Positions 48,407-62,945 of a stretch of 64,000 bases of DNA are shown piece by piece. The stretch is from Dromaius novaehollandiae (Eukaryota > Chordata > Aves > Casuariiformes > Dromaiidae). The number at the start of each line of letters is the position of its first letter. The stretch's first letter is position 1. A model generated the notes under the pieces. The model saw only the letters and a program-made list of their open reading frames with translations. It searched no databases and had not been told where the DNA came from. The stretch is from assembly GCF_036370855.1 (NCBI RefSeq), contig NC_088130.1:65386941-65450940 (forward strand), read 5' to 3'. Made by a program: the position numbers and the translations under genes.

Positions 48407-51400
48407 GTAAGACTTTCATCTTCCTCATTGTTATTATTAGCCTTTAGCCAAAACACGTTTTTTAAACATGTTTCTAAACTATCTCCCTAACAGACAGTGT
48501 GAATTGGGGTTCAGTGAGGAGGATGCAGCCAGAGTATTAAAAAGAGTATGGGATATTAAAAAGAGTAAAAACATCAGGATTTATTAGTTCGTTTATATAT
48601 GCACAGACACACCTACTTAAAAGCCTGTATTATGTATATTCTTGTATATACACATACCCATATGTTTACATATATAGAATAAATATGCATACAGTATACT
48701 GTATATGTCTTTCTTTCACTTTTGGGACAACTGTGCTTCCAGAGCCCTGATCCTAAGTTAGGTTGTTAACTCCGCTTACATCCCTACCAGATGAAACAAA
48801 TCTTAAGACAATCCAGTTGGTCATCCAGACAGTAAAATATCTCAAACAGTCCTGGAAGATGGAAATTCTTCCTAAGCCTAACTATAGTAAGTCTGTTTCT
48901 CCACTGTAGTACTATATAAAATTAATCACAAAGCACTGCTTTTGCTACGGTGACATTACCAGTATTGAAAAAGAGACTTTTTACAGAAAGGATGAAAGCA
49001 AAGGGCTCCCCACATCCATCTGTAGTTTAGAAGGTTCACGGAAGTGTGAAGTGGTCAATTCATCTCCATGAAATGTTCTCAGCTGAATGAGAAAACTACA
49101 TGGAGATGAATTTAGTCTGAAACAGCAGCTCTCAAATATGTGAACTGCTTCAGTTATCTGAGCTGGTTCCATCATTGCTTCCTCAGAAGAATCAATGCTC
49201 CCGTTCCTGTGATGTGCACCTTGCATATATCCTCTTAACTCTTTGTCCCAGTCCGAATGTGGATGCTTGATACATGAAGTTTCAATCCAAAGAAAGAGGT
49301 TTTCTCCTCGGCACATGAGACAGTATCTGGAGATGGAGGAGGACTCAGATCCCTTTCAGAGGTGAAAGATGCTCCAAAGCCAGCCTGAATTCTTTGCTAT
49401 AGTAGGAACAAGGAAACTAGAGAAATCAGATGCCTTTAAAGAAGGCAAGAATTCTCAAAATCGTGGTTTGTACAAGAGATGAAAGCAACCAGGATCATGT
49501 GCACAGTGACAGATTTGTAATAATGTTCTTACAATGCTTTAGAACTCAGATCATACTTCCTTGTCTCACCTTTCCCTATCCCCATCCCTTCCTCCAACAT
49601 GAGACTGCAACTCCCTTTCTTTCTCCCAAATCCTTTCTTCTTTTGTACTCCTGCTTGCCTAACTCCTCATCCAGCACACTTTCATAACAATGTGTTGAGT
49701 TCCTCCAGAACTATCTGTAATACTCTAATGTATTCTCACCGCAGGACAGACTACTCAGAAACAGACACCCTAAGTCTAAGAAATCATTCTTAGATTTATA
49801 CTAGAAGTAGACTTTAAAGTTAACTCCACTGCATGTACAGCAGTCATAAATGTCCAAACCAGGTACCCTTGAGCCAGAAATGTCAAATTGAAACTGAGTG
49901 ATTCTTAGCCAGAAATTCTACTTCTGTGAGCTTCATTGCATTTAGTATATTGAATATCTGAGGTAAACCCATCCAAAATATAACATTTCTTTAAAACAAT
50001 ATTTCCAAGGTTCCATCTAAAATGGAATGTTAGTTTCCATACTGTGTGTTGGTTAAATGTTCAATATTGATGTTTTGAGCTCCAAGTTAATTCCAAAAAA
50101 TTTTGCACTTTGCTATAAGAAGAAAAGTGCTATTTGAAGAGGGGAAAGTAATCTCAAGAACTGCTTGCTCAAGCAACTGCAAATCTGAACTACTAATCAT
50201 CCTTTACTATCATAAAGGAAAAAGAAATTTCAAAGGTGTATGAGTAGTCTTTTCCATTGTAAAGGTCAGAGAATGGGCAACCTTTAAATATCTTTGCAGC
50301 TTCAGACCCAGCACAGTTTACCACAGAGACATCCAAGATTAGGAACAAAGACAGAAAAGCCAAGAAGGCAGGGCAAACACATCCAGTTTTGGACACTGAA
50401 TTTCAAAAGAAATATTAAGCAGCTGAAGGAAGTCAAGAGGAAAACAACCACAGTTTCAGAAAGCATGCTAGGAGGAAAGACTTAACCACTTGCAGTTGTT
50501 TTTCTGGAAGAGTGACAGTAGAAAAAAATGATGACAATCTTCAAATAAGTAGAGAGTGCTGCAAAAAGGAAAGAAATTATTTATTCATGGTGTCGGGCAT
50601 CATAATAAGGTAATATTTTTGAAACATGGCAGAGATTGTGATAATTTTCTCACTAGAGACCTCTGAAAATAGATTACACAAAAAGCAACCAGGAACAGCA
50701 CATATACAGTTGAACTTGCTTTTGCAGAAAACTGATGAGCTAGATAATAAATTAAGGTCTGTTCTATCTCTCCTGTAAGTGCATAAGGCAAATACAGAAA
50801 AGTGTACATCACAGATCAGTAGAAGGTTGCATAAAAGTAGAGAGAAAAAGGATGCTCAAATATATAGAATTCATCCATTTGCAAATTCATAATCCAAAAT
50901 TAGAAATAGAAATAAAGTCATGACTCTGGAATGTGGTGACAGAGGAAAATTTGGGAACCGTATTTGCATGCAATGCTGTTTGTGCCCTGAAAAAGTCAAA
51001 AAACATGTAATATGTGCTGTTACTGGAAATGCAAAGCTTTCAGAGGAGGAAAGAGAGCTGCAGCATAATCTTAGCAGATCCAGAGATTCTCAGCATGCAC
51101 CTCCTGCAAAAGCTGCCAGTTATTCAGCAATTTGCATGTTCCATGAGGCCAACATCCCATTCCACTCCTGCTAAGTTATATTGCCAGCCACAGTACTGCA
51201 GAAGCAACCCTGATAAGCAGCAATATTAGCATGGCAAAATGTGACAAAACTGTGTTGTTCCTGGGCTTCTTATTTTTTCCTCTTCTGCTCTGAATGGCAT
51301 TACTATACATCAGTGCAAGATCCAGTACTGCTGCGTTTTTCATTTGGTACTGACAGTCAGTACCTGGATATCCTCAAGAGAGAAGAGAAAGGATTCATTA

Positions 51401-52734
51401 TGGACCTTTTTTAGCATTCAAGCGGAGTATGGGAACATACTTCATGAAGAGTAACCTCTAGAAAGAAGCCTGAATTTAGTAGTAGACTTATCTTGAAACC
51501 ACAGTTAAGGGGAAAGGCCACTACAGACAAACAAAGTAGTGGCACTGGTCATCTAGTGATTGGATGGAGGAGTCAGTGACTTTGTCTGTACTTGGGACAC
51601 CCACAAGTTTAGTACTGGTTTTGAAATAGAGTCCCAGTGTAGTCACTGAAGGAGCAAATGCCAAGGGAAAAAGGGCAACCGCAACCAACAAAGAAGGCTC
51701 AGTAGTTAAGAAAGCATTAAGGAAACTGAGAATCAACAGTAACCCAAAATGGAGCTCTGTGAATGCAAATATCCCATATCCTAAAAGCCTCTAGTTAAAA
51801 CCTCTAACTAAAAACTGTCCTGGGGTAGATTGATCTGTCTTTCAATGCAGTTAAAGTTTTATCCTGTATTTAAGAAGCTTTCTTGTCAAGACTATAGCAT
51901 ACTTTGAAAACTTTTCAGCTCCTCTGAACAGGTTTTGTGTGAAAATATCTTGTGGGAAGTTCTGATTGAAAACTCTGGGTTACACAGTGTATCTACAGAA
52001 TAGAGAAGACAAAATGGAAGCAACTGGTGAGTGTACAGGTAGCATAATCACAGAAGGACATGTGACTAGGCCCAAAATTTTATTAAATGAACCTCAAGCC
52101 ATTAGTTTGACTAATGTAGAAGTGTGGGAAGAACTCTGAGCAGTCATAAAATGCTGCAGGAAAAAATAAAGATGGAATTTAAGAGAAACATATTTCTGAC
52201 GAAGAAACAATACAAGGCTGAGAGGACTTGTTTGAAATGCGGCATTTTTGGTGGATGTGGGTGGTAACATCTTAGGTCTTTATTTAGATAAAGGTTTTAG
52301 TACCCTCTGGCCCAGAAAGTTACTAAACCCTAAAACAAGGCATGGAAGATCAGGAACCATTTCCCCTGACTTTTGACAACTGAAGTTAGGTACCTTGTCT
52401 AAGCCATCTGACTAGTAACTGGAGAAATACTTCCAGAAGGTATACTGTGCTGTTAATCTGAGACCCTAGGAAGGAATACTTTCCCTCTGGAATCACTCTT
52501 TCTTTATTTACTGTGCTGGGAACTTTGAAGATTACTAACTTAAATTAAACATCTCCCTTTCAGACAGATAAAATTAAATGAGAGGACTCACAGCTAAGCA
52601 ATTTGACCATTACCATGCAGAAATCCTGTGCTTAATCAGGGAACAACATTTAGATCCCCTAAATCCCTAGCTCATCACCGCTTCCTTTAGCAGGCTAGAT
52701 GATCATCTGGTTTTAACCCCTGAACCTTTAAAAT

Positions 52735-52751
52735 GGGGGGGGGGGGGGGGG
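52735..52751 (+). repeat. Poly-G run of 17
   Basis: Uninterrupted run of G in AT-rich intergenic DNA. Confidence 0.95.
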
Positions 52752-55700
52752 AGTGGGCCTTTTGGAGCCAGAATTAAATGACCTAGCTGCTTAAATAACT
52801 ATCAGGTTTTAAAAGATTAATAAAGAAAGTAATATAATACTGGATTGTGTAAATGATTTTGTTGTTTTTGGTAGTACTTTCTTTTTATCTTTTGAAGGCT
52901 TATACTTAATAAACTGGCAGCCTTCCTCTCCTGAAAAACTGGCAGTCAGTTTGTTTTACTGGGTGCCCCTCGTAGGGAAATTTAATACTGGGTGGACATT
53001 TGCTACTGGATCTTATGCCATTTTGGGGCAGCAAAACTCACCTATACAGAGGCCTTGAAGAAAGTCATCTTTCTAAATTCTCAAAATAGGGCTTAATGTG
53101 CGAACAGGCCCTTCAGGTGCCCTCTGTTAGCACCTTGATTTCTCTCTGAGGACTTAGGATATATATGATTGTAAAATAACATTTGTAAGTAAACAAAGAT
53201 TTGAGAAATCTTGAGTGAGATAACTGAGATTTATTGCCATAGCAGGTAAGTGCAACAGGGCACCAGTTACAGAATATCTGCAATACAACCTTTTGAGCCA
53301 TACTGTCCTATCAGTGGTAACAGACAATATAGTCTTCAAGCTTATGCAGACAGATTTCAGTTACTTTGGATGTCACTTTAGCTAGCATTCGGCTTAATTA
53401 GAAAGGACCCCAAACAGGAACAAGCATACCCACCAGCAATGCTGGAACCTTTCTTTTTGTTCTCCACAGAGGTCAGGGCAGCAACGTTGTGAGGGGACAG
53501 CTGAACTGGAAGACCACTCTATGTAAACTCACTGAAACCCACTCACCGTCCCTCTGCTGTTGGCAAATCCTACCGATAATGCCACAAGATGTATTTTATC
53601 TGCATACAAAAGGTTCCGGTATCAGTTGTGTAGATAGAAATGCTGTACTGGAATGTGATCATGCAAATCAGTATGAGAAATAACTTCATTCCTGTGACTT
53701 CAAATGTACTGTTTGGATCAGCAAATTGAGTCACAGAAGTCTTTGCAATTTTGATCATACCATGGTGTTGTTTTTTTTGTTTTGTTTTGTTTTTTTTTAG
53801 TTTTTGGCCCATATGTTTAATAAAATTCCTCTCTAACTTCTGCAAACTGAAGCATTTCTCTTCTGACATATAGAGGGCCAGCAGTACTTCAAGTTTATTG
53901 TTTATATTTTCTACTACCTTCCCTTAAACCACAGACTAGAATCAAGGTCTCTGTCAAGGTTTTTTTTAGCAAGCCCCTTGGTCTGGACCCAGAAGAAAAA
54001 GACATGTCTGAAAGGTCTAATATGGAGACCCTGGTTACAAAGCCCCGTCCTCTATCACAAGGAGTCTTTTTACCATGAGGGGAATAACATAAAAGTTTTC
54101 ATTGGAGGGGACTAATTCAAGATTTATTCAGTAATTCAATTATTCAATTGTTCTGCAGGAAGACAAGCACACTTCTCTAGGCTGCTTTTTTTCCAGAATT
54201 GCTTAATTCTCTTTCCTTAAAAAGGAAAAAAAAATCATCTGCAGGACAATTTATAGAAGAAAATGGAGAGGATTACCAAGAGAAGATGTTGCATGTGAAA
54301 ACATTAATAAGATCACTAAAAGGCAGAAAAAGAGAGAAAGCCTGGTGATAAAAATTGTATAAGCAAACGGATTCTAAGGTTCATGAAGTTGCTCTAATTA
54401 GCAGTGGGCAGCTGCACTGCTGTAGCACACGAGGCCCTGCAAGGCCATTCTGTCTGTAAGGCTATTCTGAGACTGCCCAAGAGCTTTGACCCTGGCAGCT
54501 CGGCAGGCAGAAGCAAGCATGCACAGCTAAGCTGGTGCTGTCAGATTTTAGGGTGTGTGTCCACCCTAGTGATGCCCCTTTGGCCAGTCCTGGCTGCATA
54601 TTCTTGTCCCATTCCTATGTTATCCCTGGAAAGTCTGCAGCTCACTGAGTTGATGCAGAGACTTAATCCAGCCAAAAATTAATTGCTCTTTTTTAGAGTT
54701 AGCTTTTGGCCAGATTGGATTTCTGAACCTTCTCATCCATTCAGCCACACACACACCTTTAAGAGATTAGTTATGTGCCCAGCAGCAGGAACTGTGCTGT
54801 GATAGGAGTTAATCACAGGGTAGTTTCACGATACTGTTGTATAAGTGGCAATCATTGCTTAAGAAGGATTATTTCATATCCCATCTCCCCTCCCCCAAGA
54901 AAAGATGATTTTTCTCCCTGATCATTTCAGAGATCCGGCTAATATAAACTGCTATTTCATTTGGCACAACTGTGAACAGCTAAGGGACCAAAGGCTGAGG
55001 GGCATTGGAAATTTGATTGCCAAAAAAAGTATCCCTAAAATTATATCCTTCGGAAGCATGGTATTTCAACTGAACCCGAGTTTAATAAGGTAATTTTTAT
55101 ACTTAGACACCTAAAATGTAGCTGAAGTTTTAACTCTTTTGCTGATGTAGTTTTATAGTCTAAGTAGGCAATAGACACACGTGGATTTCGGTTCTCGTCG
55201 TATCTGTACTGAACAACGAAATGTTATAGATTTAATTTTCAGAAGAGGCTATCCCTTGTAACTCCAACTGATGGCACAGACACTCAGAGTCATGAGAAAT
55301 TAACCTCCACATAGTTTACTGAGAATCACACGCAAGTTTTCTGGGTCTTGAAAACTCTGAGTCCTATATAATGGACACAAAAACATTTTTGCTTGAAGTC
55401 ATCTTCTCTGAATGGGAGGAGACAAAGCTCCACAAAGTCCCTAAATTACAGAATAATGCTTCCCTGCATGCACACATGGGTGCAAACACACCTTTAGTGT
55501 ATACAACTTCTATACTAAATAGCCATTTAGAAAAATGCTGGCTAGTCCAAAACAGCAGATGCTAAATCAGTCAACTTTGCAACTAGACTATGTAGGGAAA
55601 GCGGAAATAAATCATTTACAAGGGACTATCACCTTTTGTAACACTGACATTACCATTTAAATGGTCCTTGACAAGGATCTTATTTTGCTCCATTTTACAT

Positions 55701-56523
55701 TCATGCTTAGCAAACAAATGCTGAACATTCATTAAGCAAACCTGCTTTAACAAATGAAAGAGCGACTCCAGGAATGTTATCACACTCTGTGTTCCGAATG
55801 TGATAAATAATTAAAAACCTGTTGGCACACTGGTGTGTGTTTTTATGTTTTGTATATGTAGAAGACTCCATACCTGCAGCAGGCAGGGAAACTATCTCCT
55901 CCTACAAGAGGCTATCACTCTTCAGATTTGGAAACTAAATGCTGGAGTCTTGTTTGCAGTTAATCAGCATTGTTCCCATGAAATCAGCAGAGCTCCACTG
56001 ATGTTAATGAAACAATGCTGATTTACACCACTGGAACAACTGATGCCAATTATTTTATTATTAACATTTCCCTAAAATAGTCTAAAACAAGGAAGTAATG
56101 ACTGACTTTTAAGCTTATGACCAAGAAGTAGACACCTATTTCATTTTGATTTTAAATTCATGTTTATTTTCAAAAATATGCTAGAAGGTGAAAAAATTGT
56201 GCAGTAAGCCTCAAAACAGAAAATGTTACCAGGTTTTGCACTAGGTTAGACAGAAAGATCTTTATGTGACTATCTGGTTCAGGTAAAATACTGTGAAGTA
56301 AAAAAAAAAAAAAAAATCTAGTCAAAAATGGAACTTTCCTTTCCAAAAATGAAAAGGAAATAAAACAGCCAGAAAAAATAATTCTGAAATCAAGTCCCAG
56401 CTTTCCAGCACTCCTCAGTTAGAAAGCAAAAGCAATCACAAAAAAGCAAACATGCACAGTAGGGAAAGGACTAGAAGGACTGTCCCCAAAAATCATTGAG
56501 AATTTTGTTATTTTAAATAAATA

Positions 56524-56549
56524 TATTTATATTTATATAAATATAAATA
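56524..56549. repeat. 26-bp perfect AT palindrome
   Basis: The left half TATTTATATTTAT is followed directly by its exact reverse complement, with no spacer. Confidence 0.95.
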
Positions 56550-58759
56550 ATATTGAAAGTTAAAAAAAGATTTTCTTTTCCATTGGGGAATGTCAGTAAA
56601 GAGCTATTATTTTTCCCCTCTGTTTCAAACAATTATCTGGAATTGTCATGTGTTCATAAATTGTTTCAGTTAATCTGAATGTATGTGTTAATAAAGACAT
56701 TCTAGTTGATAAACGATACACAGCCTTACTTAGAAATTAAATCTCAGTTAAAGTCTACAGGAACTTCAGCTCCTAAATCTTTTGTGATCTTCTGAAACTC
56801 ATATCCTGTTGAGCTAATAAGCTGCTCTCCTTTTGATTGTGTATAGAACATAAGGTTTTCTCTCATATTATTAACCACTCATTCTCAGGAATTATATGGT
56901 GTATAGGACTTTGCACTCGCTTTCTCTGGCTTTCTGTTAAGGAAGAAAGGCCACTTGCCAAGTTATATGCAATGTAATTATTAGAAGCCAGAGGGCAAGC
57001 TGTTCACATTGCGATAATCCAGGGAATAGTTGGGTTGGCTGTATTTGTTGTTCACTTCACTGCTTTTCTGTTATTCTGTAGAAGGTTGTATAACCTTTTC
57101 TTCGTCTGCGTGGACTCATTTTTTACTTTAAAATCTTTTAATGGCAGCCAAAATTTTCTTTTCTAAAACTTTTATGAAGTTAAGTACTCTTGTGCTTAAA
57201 AAGCATAATATATAATATCAGTAGATATTATTCCAGAGCATACACAGTGTACAACTATATGTATCTTTAAAGGAGGTACTTTTCTGCTTGCTTTTCCACT
57301 TGAGTAGTCAGAGGATTAGAGTTTCCGGGTCTATTAAAGCTTATTTTGGGGAGCTTTAATTTAAACTGGACTGGACTAAATTTACATATCTATATCAGGG
57401 AAAGGCATCCATTTTGCTTTCAAGTGCAACCCGTCAACTCCACTCAAACAGAAACAAGCAAAAAAATCTGAGAGGACACAGGCTGTTGTATTATTCAAAG
57501 TCACCAGAAGGCACCATTACAGTTAATCCGACAGTCTGTTGAACTGTATGAATAGATCTTGAATAAATGTCTGTTAGTTGTATAATTCTTTTTTACAGGC
57601 AATGAATATCACCAGAAAAGTCTGTTTTGTCCAAGTCTTTCTTTGACAGAATCATTTATTAGATGCAGAGCTGCTGGCTGCAGGTTATATGCATGCCAAA
57701 CAAATAAAATAATTGCATATTGTCAAATCGTGGCAATGTGAAAGGATCTGGAAGTGGAAAAGCAGGCTTAAAAAAAGAAAAAGGAAAAGTGACCAAACCC
57801 ATGGGTTTTGCTGGAGTTCAATTGTTTAGGAAAACCAGAAAATACACACTCTCCAAAACAGTAAAGGTATTCAAACAGCTTTTTAAATTACCCTTCAAGG
57901 GTTCTCAGATCAAACAGGGAGAAAGAAAAACACCCTTTGTGCTGGATGAAAGGTATATACGTGTATAGCTCTCAGAAAGATAGTCTCTGTTAAATGTGCG
58001 AAGAAGAGGGAAGAGAGACTTACGTTGATCTGGTTAACATTACCTAAAAATGCTAAACATTTTCAAAAAGCATGAAGACCCTGTTGATCCCACCAGATAA
58101 GGGCAGTGCCCTTGACTAGACTTATTTCAGTGACAGAGAAGATCCTTCCTAATTTCTCCAACAAGGTCTCTTTAAGGTTTTTTTTCTTCCAAATGAATAT
58201 GTCTCTATACCCCTGGATCCTGTGTTTATGCTGCAGTTATGTGAACTAAACAGAGCCACCGCACCGGTATGGTTTTAGCTTGGGCCAACTAGCACTCTGC
58301 AAGCTAGTGGTCAAGCGCAGTTTGCAAAACAGAACAGGCCATGGATTTTTCCCAGCAAGTATCCTGGATGAGGCACCTCTGTTTTGAGGGTAGGGTGGTT
58401 GGAAAAGAGAGTTTAGCCATATGAATGCAAGCCGTGCCACTTTGGCTCATTCTGTAATGGGCAAGGGCACCAGAACAAGCATCGGTACTAGCAGAAAGGG
58501 TTGTGGGAAAGAAGCTTACCCATTTCTTATCTGTGGAGACAGGTAGAATGGTTAATCACATAACTGACACAACTGAGACACCTTTTATGTATTTCACAGG
58601 TGAGACACTGTAATCCCTTTAAAGGTTTAACAATTCAATATTTACAGCAGCCTGGACTGAACAATTAGGGGGACTTAAGATATTGGCTGCAACCATTCTA
58701 GAACATTAGAACACCATATGAAATTTTGTTACTGATTTATTTCATATTATAACAATATC

Positions 58760-58764
<5 letters not shown>

Positions 58765-58801
<37 letters not shown>
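58765..58801 (+). repeat. Poly-A run of 37
   Basis: Uninterrupted run of A. No retrogene or SINE body is recognisable directly upstream, so a retroposed tail is not established. Confidence 0.95.
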
Positions 58802-58803
<2 letters not shown>

Positions 58804-60096
58804 TAAATCTTCTATTTTTGGCCTTGTGCTGAAAGAATTCCTGTCCTGGAAAATCCACAGTTGTCAGATGATTAGTGATCTTGGGCAAACAAGGACGATT
58901 CCAACAGGTAGCAATACTGGAAACTGAGAACTTCTTTCTACTAAATACATCAAAATGCTTGTTTAAATCATGACAGAAAAGGGATCAGAGTACAGATAGT
59001 ATTCCAGAGCCTCAAGATTTTATCCTCCCCCAGAAAAACAGTATCTGAAAAAGCTGACAGATTCTAATTTTCTGTTTGCCCAACTCTGAATCATGCTTCA
59101 AATTTTCATACTGCTCAATATTTATTACATCTTTTGTATATATTTCCTATCCTTTGGGGGAAATCAAAATAAAAAGATAAAAAAGAGCTGGGTTGTATAC
59201 AAGGAATGTGTAGGTAGAGACTTTTTGAGACCATTAGTTTCTATCTAAAGTAGGTAGAAGAGGGTATATATAGTGGCTCTCTGCCTTTGGTGCTTAGCTG
59301 AAGTCAGGTCACACTTGGCTCTTGAAAGGTGGTATAATTTGTTCATTTTTTCCAAGTAGCACACTACAATATATCTTTGTCAGAGGGCTAGTATTCTGGG
59401 GAACTGTAATCTGAGCACACCAGCAAATCAGAAAGCAATCAGAGTATTAAAAGGGAAAAATAAATTCAAGTGAGAATGCTTGAGGGAAGGATGGGAGATT
59501 GAATAGTGGAAGATGAGAGGGTGGGCTGAGAAGAGCCAAGTATTGTGACAAAGGAGAAGGAGCATTATAGGGTGTCGGGGAGCGCACATACAAGGAATTG
59601 AGACAGAGGTTGGACACTGGGCATGACATTTGGGTTTGGATGACAGAACATGCGAAAACAGAATTTGGCAGGGCTTTCTGTTCCATAATTTTTTCCTCCG
59701 CTCAGCATGCTTGAATCTAGAGTGAGCGCCACTGCTCTTTGGAGTGTCTGAATTTCCACATCTATTACCCCAGGTGAGCCAAGACCTGAAAAGACCTGTA
59801 CTTTAAAGAGAGGGAAGAAGACTAAACTATTCTCCCTATGCACATATAAAGTAGTAGCTCAACACAAGTCTTTGAAAATAAGAGCATCCAAAAAATATCT
59901 TTGTAGGATGAACTGAGAAAGCCAAAGAAATGCAGTTTCTCAAGGCCCATGTGTACAAAGGATTTGTGCCTTATGGTCTCAAACATTTGGCTCCACTGCA
60001 CTCCAGCAGAGTACACTCCTCACGGCAGATGCAGCTGCTGAGCCTGATCTGCAGTCCACCAAAATGGGCTGCATCTGGGACAGAATCACAGAGGAA

Positions 60097-60189
60097 GATA
60101 AAGGCCAGGGCTGCTACAATTGCAATCATTGTCTGCAAATGCAGATAAAGGCCAGAGCTGCTACAATTGCAATCATTGTCTGCAAATGC
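60097..60189. repeat. 47-bp tandem duplication
   Basis: Two head-to-tail units starting GATAAAGGCCAG, at 60097 and 60144, differ at a single base (GGG versus GAG). The second copy ends one base short. The near identity indicates a recent event. The open frames over it (60064-60330, 59971-60198) carry the same peptide repeat and are not supported as genes. Confidence 0.95.
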
Positions 60190-62904
60190 CTGAAACAAGA
60201 CATTTTATGGGGGAATGTGATAGCCTGCTTCAAAAGTTCCCTGTTAAAACCCCTCCCCTTACCAAGACACCTTCCCTCTGCTCAAGTCAGCCATCCTTTC
60301 TTATACATAAACCACCATGACTTAGATTGATGGCAAGGGCATTCATGAGAGGTCTGAGTGGTGAAAATGGAGAGAGGGCAACATGAAGGAGGCAACATGT
60401 AGCAGAGAGGAGGATATGATCAGAAAGGCCTGGCTAAAGTGTAGCCCTGCAGCTCATCTGTGCAGGCATGAAAGAAGCACAGAGTTCTTGCAGGAAGGAA
60501 ATGCAGAAAACCAAACTTTGTAACAGAGAATCTATTCAATCCATTCAACCAGCTAAAGCAAATGGTATATAAGTGCAACGAACCGGCTGTCAAACAGCAC
60601 TTTAACAAATATAACTTTGTTAATGGATTGTAACAAGGGATTAATGATAAGACAAAAGAAGGATGGGCTGTAGATGGTGAGACAGGAAGCTCTATTTGCA
60701 GAAAACAGTGGAGGACAATGGAAGAAGAGTCTCACCTATCTTCTCTCATATCCTGAAGCATTGTCCTTGCATGTACTCGTGCATAGTCTGTGAATAACTA
60801 CACATTCCAGGCATTTTAAAATACAATCATAATCCCCAGTCTGCTAGAATAAAAGATAGTTAATAAGCAACTTACTGGGGTAAATCAGGTTATGAATTTG
60901 TGATGCAGTTGTTGTTATGGTAACTACGTGTTTACGTACTGCTTCCATTTAACAAACATGAGATAAATTATCCTTCTTTCAAGAGAGGGAGACGACAATT
61001 GCAAGAGCTTTCAGATATGAACTATGCATTTGTAGTTTCTGGGTTTAAATGTGATCTAATGTGTTGAAGTTTTACATCTGTGTTTCCTCATTTACACATG
61101 TTTTGACTAAAATTATAGAGAAATGAGAGAAACAGTTACAAGTCACACAGTCTCCACTTTGCTGCTTCCTAGGTCTGGTAGCATAATGATGTCTATTATT
61201 GCTGCCTGATTACCTGTACAAATAGTTTCATTCTCCATGAATAACATAACACAGGCCAATGATGAAAGAAAAAAATATTAAACTCAAGTTGTTCACAAAA
61301 ATGTCACCTGTCAGTTTGGTATTTGCTAGACTTGGCAAAAATACTCAGAAATCAGAATATTTCACTGGACAATCAGGACTTTGTGTTTATGATATTGTTT
61401 ATCATTGAATGAATAGAGATATAAACATGAAAATTACATATGAAAATTATGGCAAGAAAAGGCACAGAAAGAAAAATATGAATGAAAGTGTTTGTTAGTT
61501 CCTTAGAAAGAGTTTTTAACTGGTAAAAAAAGCTAGAGTCTATTATCAAGAAAAAAGATAGCCATCTTTACAGTACCATCCTCATTCAATTGTGGTGGGA
61601 GATAATAACCAAAACCACAAAACTGAAATATAGCAAATACAAAGAAATGACAAAATAAATATCAGTTTGCTCAGCATCACCACTACAGAGAATGAGATGC
61701 CTGTATCACAAGAGGCTGATTATTAGCCTTCTCATTTATTTGAAATAAAAAACATTTAAACTTTGCATACTAAGATAACTTGCATCCAGGAATACTTGAG
61801 TATGTAACTGAGGAATATATGATCACTTCTAAGAAATCTTTAAATTATAGGAAAACCTACAGTTCTGAAAGAGTGCTACTGTGCTACTGATATTCATAAA
61901 GGATAAGCTGAATAGTTCTAGTAATTATAGGCTAGTTACCCAGACATCAAATTCAGACAAAATAATGGAAAAGTCAATAGGATTTTCCATTAATAGAGAA
62001 TCAGAAAGAGGGGACTATAATTCATGCCAGTCAATGTGGTTTTATGGAAAATAGGTTTTGTCAAACAGTTTAGATTTCATTATTTGATAAGATTACAAAT
62101 TTGGTTGATAAAGGTAACTGTATATGTAATATATGTAGACTTTAGTATGGCATTTGACTTGTATTAGATGAGAAGGTGATTTAAAAAAATTACAAATATT
62201 TATAGGCCACATGCTAAATGGCTTGTGAATTTGCTAATCAACCAGTTTTAAATATTTGCTAATAGAAAATCACCACTGGATGGCCAAGATTTAATATATT
62301 TATTTCAAGTTCATTGCTCAAAAATGAAATTGTTGCAGAAAAAATAATCCTAGTTAACATAGAATGGTAAATAAGGACCAGGCTAGACAACAGAGTGGTC
62401 AGAGCTGGTTAGTCAAGCTCATTCACCACTTAGAAAAGTCTAAAAATCCCTTTCTGTCTCTAAAAGCAAGAAATGCAAGACAAGTGACTCATGAGCTCCA
62501 CCTGCAAGTTTGGGGCAATAAGAGCTAACAATAATTAACTGGAGTAATAAACAGATAACTGCTAATTAGATTACCCCTGCGTGTGACGTTATTGAAACAG
62601 AAAATGGAATATTGCATGGAGTTCTTGTACCTGTACCTTAAGAAGGAAGTTATAAATTGGCAATGAAGTAAAAAAGGAACAAACCATTTTGAGATCTACA
62701 GAATATGCCTTACAATTAAAAACTTAAGAGTTTAGCCTATCTAGTTTATCAAAATAAGGTGACATCTACAGTGTGTTAGCCTGTCAAGAGAGCATACTGT
62801 GTAACAAGCCTTTGACTTAGTCAGAGCCATAACAAGAAACAATGGTTAGAAGGCACAAGTGGGGAACTTTGCTTTAAAAATTGTGACTGATTTCCATCCT
62901 GGAG

Positions 62905-62945
62905 GATAATGATGATCAGTGATCATCAGTGATCAGTGATGAAGG
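62905..62945. repeat. GATCAGT-type short repeat cluster with palindrome
   Basis: Repeated GATCA/GTGAT words form overlapping inverted repeats, including GATGATCAGTGATCATC with 8-base arms around a single G. Confidence 0.85.

Larger units (their letters stand above)
48407..58764. other. Intergenic desert with simple repeats
   Basis: Holds the poly-G run, a T-rich stretch with TTTTG units near 53770-53800 and the AT palindrome. A somewhat GC-richer patch at 54400-54680 carries a 92-codon frame without family features. Confidence 0.6.

Noticed and set aside
54404-54682. 92-codon plus-strand ORF in a GC-richer patch
   Set aside because: No domain and no exon-like boundaries; it fits chance in locally higher GC.
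57720-57968. 82-codon Lys/Gly-rich plus-strand ORF
   Set aside because: A-rich local composition explains the lysines. There is no domain, splice context or neighbour support.
58765-58801. Retroposed poly-A tail
   Set aside because: No retrogene or SINE body and no target-site duplication could be seen around it; treated as a simple repeat.
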